Of a stretch of DNA of 64,000 nt, positions 1 through 10,024 are shown one piece after another. The first letter of the stretch is position 1, and every line of letters starts with the position of its first letter. The notes below the pieces were generated by a model. The model did not search any database. It saw only the letters and a list, made by a program, of their open reading frames with translations, and was not told the DNA's origin. Origin of the DNA: Blasia pusilla (taxonomy: Eukaryota; Marchantiophyta; Marchantiopsida; Blasiales); the NCBI GenBank assembly GCA_050084515.1, contig CM114273.1, positions 5,084,001 through 5,148,000 of the forward strand, read 5' to 3'. Position numbers and translations under genes: made by a program.

Positions 1-2
1 CC

Positions 3-3000
3 GTCAAAAAGAGGAAGAAGAGGAGGAGCTGCTGGCAGCCCCTGAAGAGGAAGGGCAACAAAAAGGCTCGCAAGGATAAGAGATGGTCAAGTGGTTCGCT
101 GCAGAGTGAAGTGGTACAAGAGGGTGCAGCAGCAGCCGAGGCCCCGCAGCTCTTACCAGAGACCCACTTCAAGTTTACAACATTACCAGGCAGTGCTCAT
201 GATACCTGGAACGATGGCGAGGTCGCAGCCTTCACTCTCGCGCTATACCTGTTCGACAAGGACTTTTGCGCAATCAAGAGATTTCTGGAGACCAAGAAAA
301 TGAAAGACATCGTGCACTACTATTACGGCAAGTTCTATGCCTCCCCTGCCTTCTGCAGATGGGCTGGATCCAAGAACAACCGCAGCAGGAAGTGCGTCCA
401 CGGCCCTCGCATTTTGCAGGGTTGGCGTCAAGAGGAGCTCCTCAGACGCCTCCTTCCCCGTGTTCCTGAAAAGTCCAAGGACGAAATCTCTGAGGTGAGA
501 TGACATCCCATCACACCATTGCCTCCGCCCCCACATCCGCGTTCTCATTCCGTGAAAGCGCGGCTTCTGTGTGCTGTAACGACACACCAACGGTCTCGAG
601 GAAGGCCTCCGTTGGCACCAGAAGAATTCATCGACGAATTTGCATCCAGTGGTCTCTTGGGTTGTTGTATCTTATTTTCCTCTAGTTCCTCAATTTCCAC
701 TCCATCTGTCGGTACTTTTTCCAGAGGCTTGACTGCTCTGTTTGCTCGCTCGCTTGTAGATCTTTTCTCCATCTTCAGCAGATCGTATTGCACACCTGAA
801 AATTGCGAGGGTGATCTGTGCGTGTCTGGTTCTCTGACCGGTGGGTTGTTCCGTTTTCTTGGAGCGCAGGCTGTGAAGGCGTTCAACGAGCGGGAGCGGA
901 CGGTGGAAGGTCTGGTGTCGGAGCTGAAGGCGGCTGTGGGATTGGAGGTGCTGGTTGAATGTGTGGGCATCGGGGTGGCGAAGCGTGACTTGACGGCGGT
1001 GCATGCGGAGCCTGGAAATGGAACCCACCATTCGATGGAGATTCCCACCGGCAAGATGAGCTCCTCGCTCTCCAAGCAAGACATTTTGGAACACCTGAGC
1101 GGCGAGTCCAGAATCGGCAAGGCCAGAGCGCAAGAATTGTTCTGGGAGGCAGTCTGGCCTCGCCTCCTGGCCAATGGCTGGCACTCCAAGGAGTGCAAGA
1201 GCACTACCACCCTCGTGTTTCTTCGCCCGGGCGTGAAGAAGATCCACAAGGGGATTTCGGAGAAGGGCGTGGACTATTTTGTGACAGTGAGCGAGGTTCT
1301 CAAGGCCGTGGCCAATGACCCCTGCTTGATAGATGCTCCTGAGTTGACAGGAGACACCGTCGATGACTCAGAGAATCAGGACGATGAGGATGGCAGAGGC
1401 TGGTCAGATGATATGTTCGAGACGTTGGATACGCAGCTGCGCGGATCGCACTCGAGCAAGACCCAAGAAGGCAAAACCAGAGCGGTGTTCCTCAAGACCT
1501 TGCCCACCCTGCGGCCGGCGGAAGAGAGCTCGGAGTCTTCATCTGTCGATATTGATTTGAATCGCACTTTGAGCGCTGGCAATTCTAAGCCTTTCTTAGC
1601 CCAAGTGCAGCTTTTCGATCGGGCAGTGAGACGCTCCAATGCGGAGACGAAAGGAGTCGCTGCTCCGGATGTTCTCGATTGCACAACGGAAGATGCCCAT
1701 CTCAAGTCCCCCGAGAGAAAGCGAGAGGAGGATGCTCCAGAGCGCTATGATTGCACATTGGGAGATGCCAATCCCAAGACTCCCGACACGGAAGAAGGGA
1801 GCGCTCTGGAGGTTGTGGGTCGCACATTGATAGATGTAAATTTCCAGCCAGAAGGAGAAGAGGACGATGATACTCCCGCTCATTTGGATTGCACACCAAG
1901 CGATCCCAACCCCTCCACGACACAAGAGACAGAGGCAGAGAATGCTGTGAATGTCAAGGCTTCTTCCGTCCTATTTTCAGTCGAGATCAACACCGGTAGC
2001 CTTCTGGGTGAGATAGACCTGAATCAACCCCCTGTGGACAGTGACTACGTCTTTGAGGCACCCTTTTCGGCAGAAGAAAATGGGGACTGGAGATTCAAAC
2101 CTTGGGATTGTGCACCTTCTCCCCATGCCATCCCAGTGGATCAAGCTGCCGACATAGTTTCTGCACCTCAGGTGATCGACACTCATGTTCTCGGGACCCT
2201 CGATTTGAATGATCCTCCAGTCCCTCCATTAGATGCGGAGGATATCGAACGTGGCATTTTTGCACAGCGGGACGTGGAAGAGCAGCAACAGCGTGGTGTG
2301 GTGGTAGCAACAACCATTGAAGTATCTCCCAGCCACTGGTGTGTCCAAACTCCCATTGAGGACTTGAAAGTCTTCGGGTGTAGGATGGTGAGTGACAAGC
2401 CACAATCGCACAAATTATCTTGCTTGTGTGGGCTCGAAGATACTTGTAAGTGCCAATCTAGGAAGAGGTTACAGAGGTACCAGGAGTGTCAGCTGACTGA
2501 GCGAGGATGGGTCGGTAATGGTATGGAATTGATCTCGTTGCCAAAGAGGAGGGCTATCAGAATGGAGATTCCCTTTGGCTTAGGTGCGTTTGCCTGTGAA
2601 TCCGAGGCTAGGCCTAACTTTTTCATCACTTTGGAAACCCAAGTAGCAAGGATGTGTTCGCTCTCTACATCAGGGTTGCAAACTTTGGCAGGTGAAGAAA
2701 ACTGGATGCAAGACTTGAGTACAAGAAACTCAGTCACTATTGTGCCGTTCCAGTTATCACAGAGAGTTCTGGATACAGAGGTGCAGCAGCCAAAGTGTAG
2801 GGTTGTTGAAGTGGACAAAAATCTGGAGCCTGTCGATGTTGAGAGTAATGATGCTAAACATCAAGATGGTGTAGGCAATGTGTCTCAAGCTGTGTCCACT
2901 GTTGCAGTACTTCCAACTAGATGTCGGAATAGGAAGAATTTAAGGTGTAATGTCACGGATAGAGGCGGGGGTCCAGCTTTATCTTTTTCAAGATCGAAGC

Positions 3001-4229
3001 TACAGAGAGTGCCTCGCAAGTTCACCATATTGTTTGATTCTAGATCAACCAAGAACGTGGTCACCGGAACCCAAGAAAGACATCCTCCATTGGCAAGTTC
3101 TCAGGGTCAGCGTGATGTTTCGTCTGTTGGTGAGAGCCTGAATTCCTGTTTGACCACTGATGGGACTCCTGGAACAGATACTCGAGCCTATGGCAGTGTC
3201 TATGAGGAAGAAGAGTTGCAGCGCACAGATGGAGCCAACTGCGAAGTCCTGGATGCTGGACAGCCGAAAATAAAAAGTGAAGAGTGTGATGAGCAGATGA
3301 GTCCGAGCTGTTCTGGAAGAACATGGAGGAACACATTTGAAACTCTTGGTGCGGAGCAGGAGTCAAGTTTCAGTGACCAGATGGAAAATGAGAAGCCCTT
3401 TGCAAGAGATTGCAAACCTACTCATACATCATTCACTTCACCTGGAGATCCATGTGATTCATATCAACACCAAGAAGTGTGCCACCTAGCCAGTGGCTTT
3501 GAGATCAATGGTACATCTCAATCTCTACCAGTAAAGAGTTATTGTAAGTACTACCTCAATTTTGGCATCAACAAGAAACGGATTCCAGTTGAATTACAGT
3601 TGACTGAAGTAAGCAAGAGGATAAAGGTTGATGGTTCATATTCGCTCAGAAGTCGGGATTCATCAGAGCAGGATTCTGGGCCAGAGAGTTGCTCACAAGG
3701 TAGAAGCGCAGTTGATCGAACTACATTGACTGAAGGCTTCATCTTAAAAGTGACTGGGAAGAGATCACCAAGGATTAGACGAAGGAATTTTGCATTCTTG
3801 CAATTCCTCTTTGCACATACGGAGGAGGTTGAGGAAGGAATGTGTGTACAGCCTTGCAGTTCGCAAGGACCTTGGCAACCATCCTCATACTTGCCACCAA
3901 ATGAAAGAGTTTTAAAGCCCTCAAAACTGAGGCGGAGGCGCTCATCTCTTCCTTGCAAACGGCCCTGTGCTTCTACTACTCCAGCAGCACCCAAGGGCTC
4001 CACTACACCTGGAGCGAAGGGCACTGCAACTTCCAAGGCACAGACAGGCCACCGACTTTCTGGCCAAAATGTTGTCAATGGAGAAGCAGCGGCCACCCTT
4101 TTGAAAAGGCCTCAACATGATGTCCGATTTTCTCTTCGCAGGGCAGTGTCAGAAGGTTCCATCTTGAAGCCAGAGCGTCCAAATGGCCGGAAGGTTGCAG
4201 CTCGTTGGCAAAAATCTCCAGTGTGTTAG
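3..4229 (+). CDS. ELM2/SANT-type plant nuclear protein (RERE-like), 5' partial
   Basis: Two exons are visible: 3-494 (open to the window edge; start outside) and 870-4229. The intron 495-869 has GT-AG ends and the join keeps frame. About 1,283 residues are encoded. Exon 1 holds a SANT/Myb-like domain (WNDGEVAAF, YLFDKDF, YYYGKFY) followed by a conserved RWAGSK...RSRKC...GWRQEELL block. Exon 2 continues with FWEAVWPRLLANGWHS and FLRPGVKK, a layout I recognise from plant 'arginine-glutamic acid dipeptide repeat' proteins such as Arabidopsis At2g47820. Those are nuclear ELM2-SANT proteins presumed to act in chromatin repression; the ELM2 part would lie upstream. The middle is acidic, with repeated LDCT-type units and three DLN motifs (two fit DLNxxP). 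The C-terminus is basic and Ser/Thr-rich. GTAAGT at 3544-3549 could be a further splice donor, but the frame stays open without it. Family call is firm; exact function is inferred. Confidence 0.85.
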
Positions 4230-4613
4230 CTTTAACCGCAAGAGGCCCCTTCCACTCTTGTCACTGGTAGAGTAGAGAGCAGTGACTGGACTTGGCTGTG
4301 CAGTGTCTCTTAGATCAGAAAACTCACTCTTATCGTAGTCAGTCTGTCAAAATACATCCATTCTTTCATTCATATCACTATTTAGACAGCAAAGTCTGCT
4401 CTTCTGGGGTGTGATTTCATAGATTAGCTTTGGAGGCTGCTCCATTGGACTCACGCTGTAACGGTTTTGTCAGTACCCCATTCACAATACAAGAGTTGTA
4501 TGTCCCACTGACTGAAATTTTCAGTGGTCTAATGAATCAGTTGATGCTTTCTTCTCCACTCTTGACACTGCATGGCAGTAGTGTCTGCTAGAAACACTGC
4601 ACATGAAGTGGCG

Positions 4614-4760
4614 CCTGTCACAGCCTTGCCACCATGGACCCCGCGCACTGGTTGGACTTTGCTAGAGTCTGGGATGAGTGCATAGAGAGAGGAAGAAGTG
4701 TTGAGGATACCGTATGAGAGGAGAGTCTATGTCAGAGAGGAACAAGTGAAGAGGGTACCG
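4614..4760 (+). repeat. Dispersed repeat related to 37.3-37.6 kb
   Basis: The stretch starting GCGCCTGTCACAGCCTTG and containing GGACCCCGCGC, then GGAAGAAGTG...ATGAGAGGAGA, is similar in the same order to the array at 37370-37600. It is an interspersed repeat of unknown class. Confidence 0.6.
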
Positions 4761-5154
4761 TACGCGAGAGAGAATGAACAAGTGATTTATTATCCAGGGC
4801 GACCCAAAAAGGGTCAGGGGACTTCGATTTGCAAATTGTGCAACGATTGAGGAGAATGAGAGGCACCACTCTACTTTATGAGGACAGCTTGCCGCGTGTG
4901 AAGTATGACATGCCTTCGCCACTCGTCTACCCGGGACCCAACTGCGGCTGTTCCCTTAAATGGAGGTTCCGCATACTGTAAGGTCTCAGACAGTCGTTTT
5001 CTACACCTTACGATGTACGGCAGATGGTTTCGTTTTGGCCCGGTTATCAGACCGCCCTCACCAGTTTCAACAAGGGTGAAATCTCCATGGCGCCAACCTG
5101 ACCTGTAGTAATCTGTCTTTCGGTACGAAGAATTCTCCGTCGGATACGGAATAT

Positions 5155-5203
5155 CGGTGTTGTAATCTTCGTGCTTCGATTCGGCCTGAAGATTACAACA
5201 CCG
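5155..5203. repeat. Perfect 16-bp inverted repeat
   Basis: Arms 5155-5170 (CGGTGTTGTAATCTTC) and 5188-5203 are exact reverse complements around a 17-nt loop. Function unknown. Confidence 0.9.
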
Positions 5204-5497
5204 TCCAGGCTTTGAGTATATATTCCACAGTGAACCATCAACTACATAGAAATTGGTGGCCAGAGTATGGAAGTGTCGGAACCATTGAACTTTCTAGCTT
5301 TTCATACTTTCGGCTTCATTTCGGGAGCGGATCTCCGATTCTGTCTGAAGACGTGTAGATCGCTAGTACCAAGGCCAGGTATGTCATCCATCTCTGATCA
5401 GCACCCTGGAGCTGATTAGAAATGAAAATTTCGGCACTCTCTTCAGACGTGAACAATTTAAGATTTGGCTTCGAGTTCGCTTTTTCATGACGTGTCT

Positions 5498-5534
5498 GCG
5501 GAGTATCTCCGTGGGATGAACGGAGATACTCCGC
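5498..5534. repeat. Perfect 14-bp inverted repeat
   Basis: Arms 5498-5511 (GCGGAGTATCTCCG) and 5521-5534 are exact reverse complements with a 9-nt loop. It lies 0.3 kb from the other hairpin, inside the same direct-repeat-bounded segment. Confidence 0.9.
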
Positions 5535-6552
5535 TGGTCTTCGGTACTCGGTTAAAGTTGCTCTACTCACTTGTTTCCGGCCATTCCACAATTGAAATCC
5601 AGGACTGCTTATTTCCAGCCGCATCTTGACCATACCTTACGATTGATTCATGAAGCGAGAGAGTGTAAGCCAGAGTTTCGGGACATCTCAGATTTTCCGT
5701 CGTAGATATCCAGAACAACTGTAGATGCAGCTTGAGAGAGGCGCGGCTTCCCTGTCAGTTTGACGCGGAAACTAACCTCAGCGAACTCGACCGATCCGGT
5801 TATCAAGAAGATTCAGCAACCAGTCAATTTCAGTACAAAAATCATGACGATAGATGTAGGTACGGGCACAGCTGAAGAGCACTAGTTCTGTGTTCCCCCC
5901 TTGCGAGTCGCGACCAAGTCGAAGCGTTGGACCGAGCTGTCAGCCTGACACTGAGATTCCGTAACGCGTCTCCTCGGCAGTTTTAGAACATCGCAGAGAT
6001 TAGCACGTGTCCAAATCAACTCGGTATCTTCCTTCGAGACGCATCACTCGTGGACACCACGTGCCATGAGAGTCAACAGTACTGGTGAACACCCACTTAT
6101 GGATTTCAGCTTTTAAACTCCACTCAGACACAGCAACGGAGACGAACAAGTTACATCCACTTTTCAATTGGATAGATATCATGAAACGCGTTTTTTCAAA
6201 TTTCGAAAGCCTTAGTTCCTTAACTTTTCGCGTTTAGTCGCTACATTTATGAAGTGAACAGCCCGTGGCAATTTCATGTTCCTGCGGAGAGACGTCATTT
6301 AGACGCTCACCGCACGCAGCCTTCTACACTCTTCTCATTAAACAAGGTCAAATGAAAGAATATATTTACATTCAAGAGTCAAGCATTGGATCGATCGCTA
6401 ACGAACAGCTCTAAAGTCGTGGTTCAGCCTGGAGCTAAACCATTTAGCTATGAGGTAAATTTTCTGCTGTATCCCGGAAGACGACGATCCATGGGTTGCG
6501 ATCTCAACCCTTACGATCGTGAAATAGATCAGGAGTTGCAGATGTAGGGAAA

Positions 6553-8346
6553 TCATGAAGAAAGTCTCTCTTGCACTCTCATCATAAAGGAGTTAACAAC
6601 ATCCTTGTCCAACTGAATCCAAGATGACTCAAAAGCATCTTGACCGTAGTCGACTCCCAAAGTCTTCGCAACAGCTTCAAAGGCAAGCCCAAACTTATTA
6701 GCATGCTGCGCTCCGATCCTCAGCCTATGGGACACGCCGACTAGCAGATGATATTTGGTATCACCCGGAACAGGAGCTGAACACAACAAGGGCTTGGGCT
6801 TATGGCCTTGTTCCTTCAGGGCATCCATAAGAAAGAAGCAGAACCTTGTAAGGGCCAGTGGATGTGCAAGCAGCTGTGTCTCCGATGTCGTATCCAGGAC
6901 AAGGAATCGGAAAGCACTGCTGTATCTGATGACATTCTTTTTGGCAATAGCAAGGCTACCTTGACGAATGATCGCACGTTGAATTTTTATCGCCATGTGC
7001 ATACCAGACCGCAAGTGCTCCAGGTTACTCGCACTGAGAGCTTCGAAAGCTTCCCAGAATTGAACAGCAAACGAGTCCGAACTCTCCTTCCAAGTCTCAA
7101 GTAAGGCAGTGACTCCGAACACAACATCTGCTGCTGACAGTTTAGAGCTGTATCCATGAAACATCTGAAAGCTTCTGTAGTATAGATCGGTCAAACCAGA
7201 TGAGGTTTGCATCTCATCGAACATCGACTTCAGGTTTTTCTTAGTTTCGCTCTTCATGTGCTGAAACTTTTCTTTGCATTCCACAAGTGGAATACCCATA
7301 TTGGCCAGCAGCAGCTGAAGAGCATGCATTCCACTGTCCGTCCATGTCTTGAACTTGGTGGCCACATAGGAGGAACTGCTCATTGAGTCATAAAGAGTCC
7401 ATTCCCTCAACAACATTAGGCGAGGCTCATCCTCAACCACAATTCTAGATACATCAGGAACACGCACCTTCGTACCGTCCTTCAAAGTTACCATAGGTGT
7501 CACGTCCAGGTTGCCAGCGCTGGAAACATGTTGCTCCAGAGTCATAAAGTTGGACTGATACCTTTCATTTGACAATCTCTCGTGGACAAACTGATCAGTG
7601 AGCGAGACACAAGCAAGCCATAGAATTTCGTTGGTATTCTTGTGCAGCGCATGGCTCATCTCATGCAGGAGATATCCAGATGCTATTCCATGAAAAGATC
7701 CCTTGCTGTAGTATGCTGACTTATTCTTCTTCAATCTGGCAAGATTCGGGTCGTCGTTTGGCCCCAAATCTGTCCCTGCCCGTCTCCTTTTCCGCCCACC
7801 GACATCTCTGACATCGGCATCATCTTCGCTACTTTCATCGTCCGAATCCTCTTCTTCAGACTCATCCGCATCACTGCCTAAATCAGGGAAATCAGCCAAC
7901 TCCTTAATATTGAACCCGTAGTGCATGTCTCCTTGATCTTCATCCTCACGAGTGTAGAGGATAGTAACTTGAGAATTTAACTCACTTAAGTTTTGGAGAT
8001 GAATGGGACGGTGACTATCGATCACAAAGATCTTCACTTGTGCGCCTGGACGTAGCAGGTTGAGAAGATTACTTGAGGCGCCCCAATTGAGAAGCAAAAC
8101 TACGACTGTCTGATTGATTGAGTCAAGGGGGAGACGGAGCACTTGCTTAATATCATTCGGGCCGGCTACGGGATAAGCTGAGTACCGCACCGAATCAGAC
8201 TTGAGTAACAGTGTTACAATTTTGAAAGCACATAGAGAGTCGGCATCGGCTGCGGAGGGGAATATCCATACGGGTGAACCGGAGGCATTGAACGCAGCAT
8301 GTCGCAGGCTCTCGTAAAAAGCGGCTACGCTGCTCTCTCTTACCAT
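6553..8346 (-). CDS. CDC45: CDC45, replication initiation factor
   Basis: A single uninterrupted frame encodes 597 residues, the usual size for CDC45. CDC45 joins MCM2-7 and GINS to form the CMG helicase that unwinds DNA at origins and forks in the nucleus. The DHH-like N-terminal fold is visible: WIFPSAADADSLCA (res 27-40), the NWGAS strand, and VIDSHRPIHL (res 108-117), the family signature. An acidic segment (res 159-179) precedes a basic GRKRRR stretch that may be a nuclear localisation signal. The conserved KGSFHG...SGYLLHEMSHAL and C-terminal DVVNSFM regions are present. The ATG at 8346 begins MVRESSVAAFYE, matching the expected family start. No frameshift or lesion is seen. A perfect E2F-type site lies about 1.2 kb upstream. 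The downstream neighbour is the convergent SANT gene. Confidence 0.95.
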   Translation of the reverse strand: MVRESSVAAFYESLRHAAFNASGSPVWIFPSAADADSLCAFKIVTLLLKSDSVRYSAYPVAGPNDIKQVLRLPLDSINQTVVVLLLNWGASSNLLNLLRPGAQVKIFVIDSHRPIHLQNLSELNSQVTILYTREDEDQGDMHYGFNIKELADFPDLGSDADESEEEDSDDESSEDDADVRDVGGRKRRRAGTDLGPNDDPNLARLKKNKSAYYSKGSFHGIASGYLLHEMSHALHKNTNEILWLACVSLTDQFVHERLSNERYQSNFMTLEQHVSSAGNLDVTPMVTLKDGTKVRVPDVSRIVVEDEPRLMLLREWTLYDSMSSSSYVATKFKTWTDSGMHALQLLLANMGIPLVECKEKFQHMKSETKKNLKSMFDEMQTSSGLTDLYYRSFQMFHGYSSKLSAADVVFGVTALLETWKESSDSFAVQFWEAFEALSASNLEHLRSGMHMAIKIQRAIIRQGSLAIAKKNVIRYSSAFRFLVLDTTSETQLLAHPLALTRFCFFLMDALKEQGHKPKPLLCSAPVPGDTKYHLLVGVSHRLRIGAQHANKFGLAFEAVAKTLGVDYGQDAFESSWIQLDKDVVNSFMMRVQERLSS

Positions 8347-9529
8347 GGCATCGGTTTCGGGATCAGCGCACGCAGGATCGATCCGACACAGTTCTGCAAA
8401 ACTTTTAAGGAGGAAAACGTGTAGACCGGAGCAAGATGATGTGGGAGAAGAAAGCAGTCCAGTGTTTCTTTCGGGGAAGAGTGTCGTCGCAGAGCTCGCC
8501 TGTGTCTATTGTGTCCGTATGATCATGTTTGGACATTTAGCAAAACGGCAGATATAAAAGCGCGTTTCACATGATGAGATGTGCGCAGCTCCTTGCCGCT
8601 ACCCATCAATACTTGAAGGTCCAGAGAAAGACACGATTGTTTCTCGTACACTACTCCAGGGATGCGCTTCAGCTCTTCTGTTCTCCTCGCCATCCAAGCT
8701 CAGCTCCGATCGACCTATGCTGCCCGGTTTTCACCTTCGGGCACTGCCACACATCGGAGATCTACCAAACGAAAGAAAGATCAAAGAGTGGAGTGGTCAA
8801 GACCGCGGCTCAGAAAGCACCATCGAGAGAGGGAGAGAGAGAGAGAGAGTAATCAGCACATAAACGGAGCTGCTTTTGTCTGCCCGCATGCCAAGCCTGC
8901 GGCATCTCCTCCACACCAAACTCGCGACCTCCTATGACATCGCCGGAACAACGCCCTTGTCTCCCAACGTGCCCTAAAATGGAAGGTGACGATGCGCCAA
9001 ATTTGGTGCGGGCGTCGACGGCCAAAGTTTCTGCCTAATCCAAAAGCATGCAACTTCCGGAAAAACGATGGATCCGAAGCTCACCCTGATGCACGCAGAG
9101 CAATTCAGCTTCCACAACATGGACGGCCGAAAACGCCGCAGGCACAAGATTTCTGTTTGATCTCCCAGACTACACAAATTGTGAAACCACCCTGCAACTC
9201 GTCGCTCCGTAGCACTAGAAACTCTACGCGACCCGTATGAGATGTAGGTCGCGAAGGGAGACCACAACGACAGACTCGTGGGCCTCTCCACAATCCAGTT
9301 TCGAACACGGGACAACCTTCCGGCGGGAGCAACAAAGATTGAAGCATGGCGTGCGAGGTCGAAGTGAAGAATGAACTTCGGGATCAGACACATAAATGGT
9401 GTTCCACTGCAGCGATTAAACTATGTGCACATATCCCCGGTGCCACCAGCACTAGCGTTCGAAATTCAAACACTGTGCAGACGTGGTGCCAACGCTGCCA
9501 GGCCACAGACAGGATACAGATTTGAACGA

Positions 9530-9541
9530 TTTGGCGGGAAA
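9530..9541 (+). promoter_or_regulatory. E2F-type binding site
   Basis: TTTGGCGGGAAA is a perfect match to the E2F/DP consensus. It lies 1,184 bp upstream of the CDC45 ATG. CDC45 is an established E2F target in plants and animals, so G1/S control is plausible, but the distance is larger than usual. Confidence 0.45.
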
Positions 9542-9576
9542 TCGATCAAATCTCCGGCACTTACGACGACGTCCGC

Positions 9577-9622
9577 CTCTGTGGACGGAAGGTCACGCCT
9601 CTCTGTGGACGGAAGGTCACGC
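9577..9622. repeat. 24-bp direct tandem duplication
   Basis: CTCTGTGGACGGAAGGTCAC occurs at 9577 and again at 9601, a period of 24 bp. Confidence 0.85.
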
Positions 9623-9662
9623 CACCGACAACCATGGCATTTCCGTTAACTGTAATGCTCCG

Positions 9663-9683
9663 CACTAATTCAACGAATTAGTG
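9663..9683. repeat. Short perfect hairpin
   Basis: CACTAATTC / GAATTAGTG, 9-bp arms with a 3-nt loop, at the border between the gene island and AT-rich DNA. It could be a transposon end or a terminator-like fold; no CTRR tetranucleotide follows within 12 nt. Confidence 0.6.
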
Positions 9684-10024
9684 GGCGTCTCAAATTACAA
9701 AAGTCCTTATCTAGTGGGAATCTTAACATGCCCAGGAAATAGTTTTTTTAATTTGAAATGAAAATTGCATGGCATAAGTATGTTCTTTTATTTAAGGAAA
9801 ATTATCTTATTATTGGAGAGCACCGGTTCATTTTGTAAATTTTCTCATTGATATTTGGCATTTGTAATTAATGGGATTGTTTGCCTTTTGAACCAAGCAA
9901 ATTATTCAAAATTAATTTTAAATGACATTTAAAAATTGTGAAATGAATTATGATACATAATATAATTTTTTGCATGGCATAGTCTTACATTAGTTATTAA
10001 TATAAAATATTGCAAGTAGAGAGC

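Larger units (their letters stand above)
5005..5643. mobile_element. Possible small DNA element with 10-bp direct repeats
   Basis: ACCTTACGAT occurs at 5005-5014 and again at 5634-5643, enclosing 619 bp. A target duplication of 9-11 bp is typical of Mutator-like elements. The internal ends are only weakly similar in inverted orientation, so the assignment is tentative. No transposase is encoded. Confidence 0.3.
4230..6552. other. Intergenic spacer between convergent genes
   Basis: This stretch contains the 3' flanks of the SANT gene (+) and CDC45 (-). The short open frames have no recognisable protein features. It holds a dispersed repeat near 4614-4760, and a 5005-5643 segment with flanking 10-bp direct repeats and two perfect hairpins. 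I see no RNA gene. Confidence 0.6.
8347..10020. other. CDC45 upstream region, no gene recognised
   Basis: Short open frames in several phases show no family features. The stretch contains a (GA)n run near 8824-8849, a 24-bp tandem duplication at 9577-9622, an E2F-type site at 9530-9541 and a 9-bp-stem hairpin at 9663-9683. From about 9700 the base composition falls abruptly to AT-rich, marking entry into transposon-derived DNA. Confidence 0.5.

Noticed and set aside
519-869. Frame from 519 read straight into the SANT exon 2
   Set aside because: This part is intron: a GT donor at 495 and AG at 868-869 join two conserved blocks in phase, and the 519-869 translation has no family similarity.
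545-1249. Minus-strand frames of 185-234 residues opposite the SANT gene
   Set aside because: They are shadows of exon 2 and the intron; no family features and low-complexity content.
3551-4096. 181-residue minus-strand frame
   Set aside because: Lies wholly opposite the SANT coding exon and shows no recognisable content.
5155-5203. Hairpin as a rho-type or CRISPR-like repeat
   Set aside because: Plant nuclear context; there is no regularly spaced repeat array anywhere in the window.
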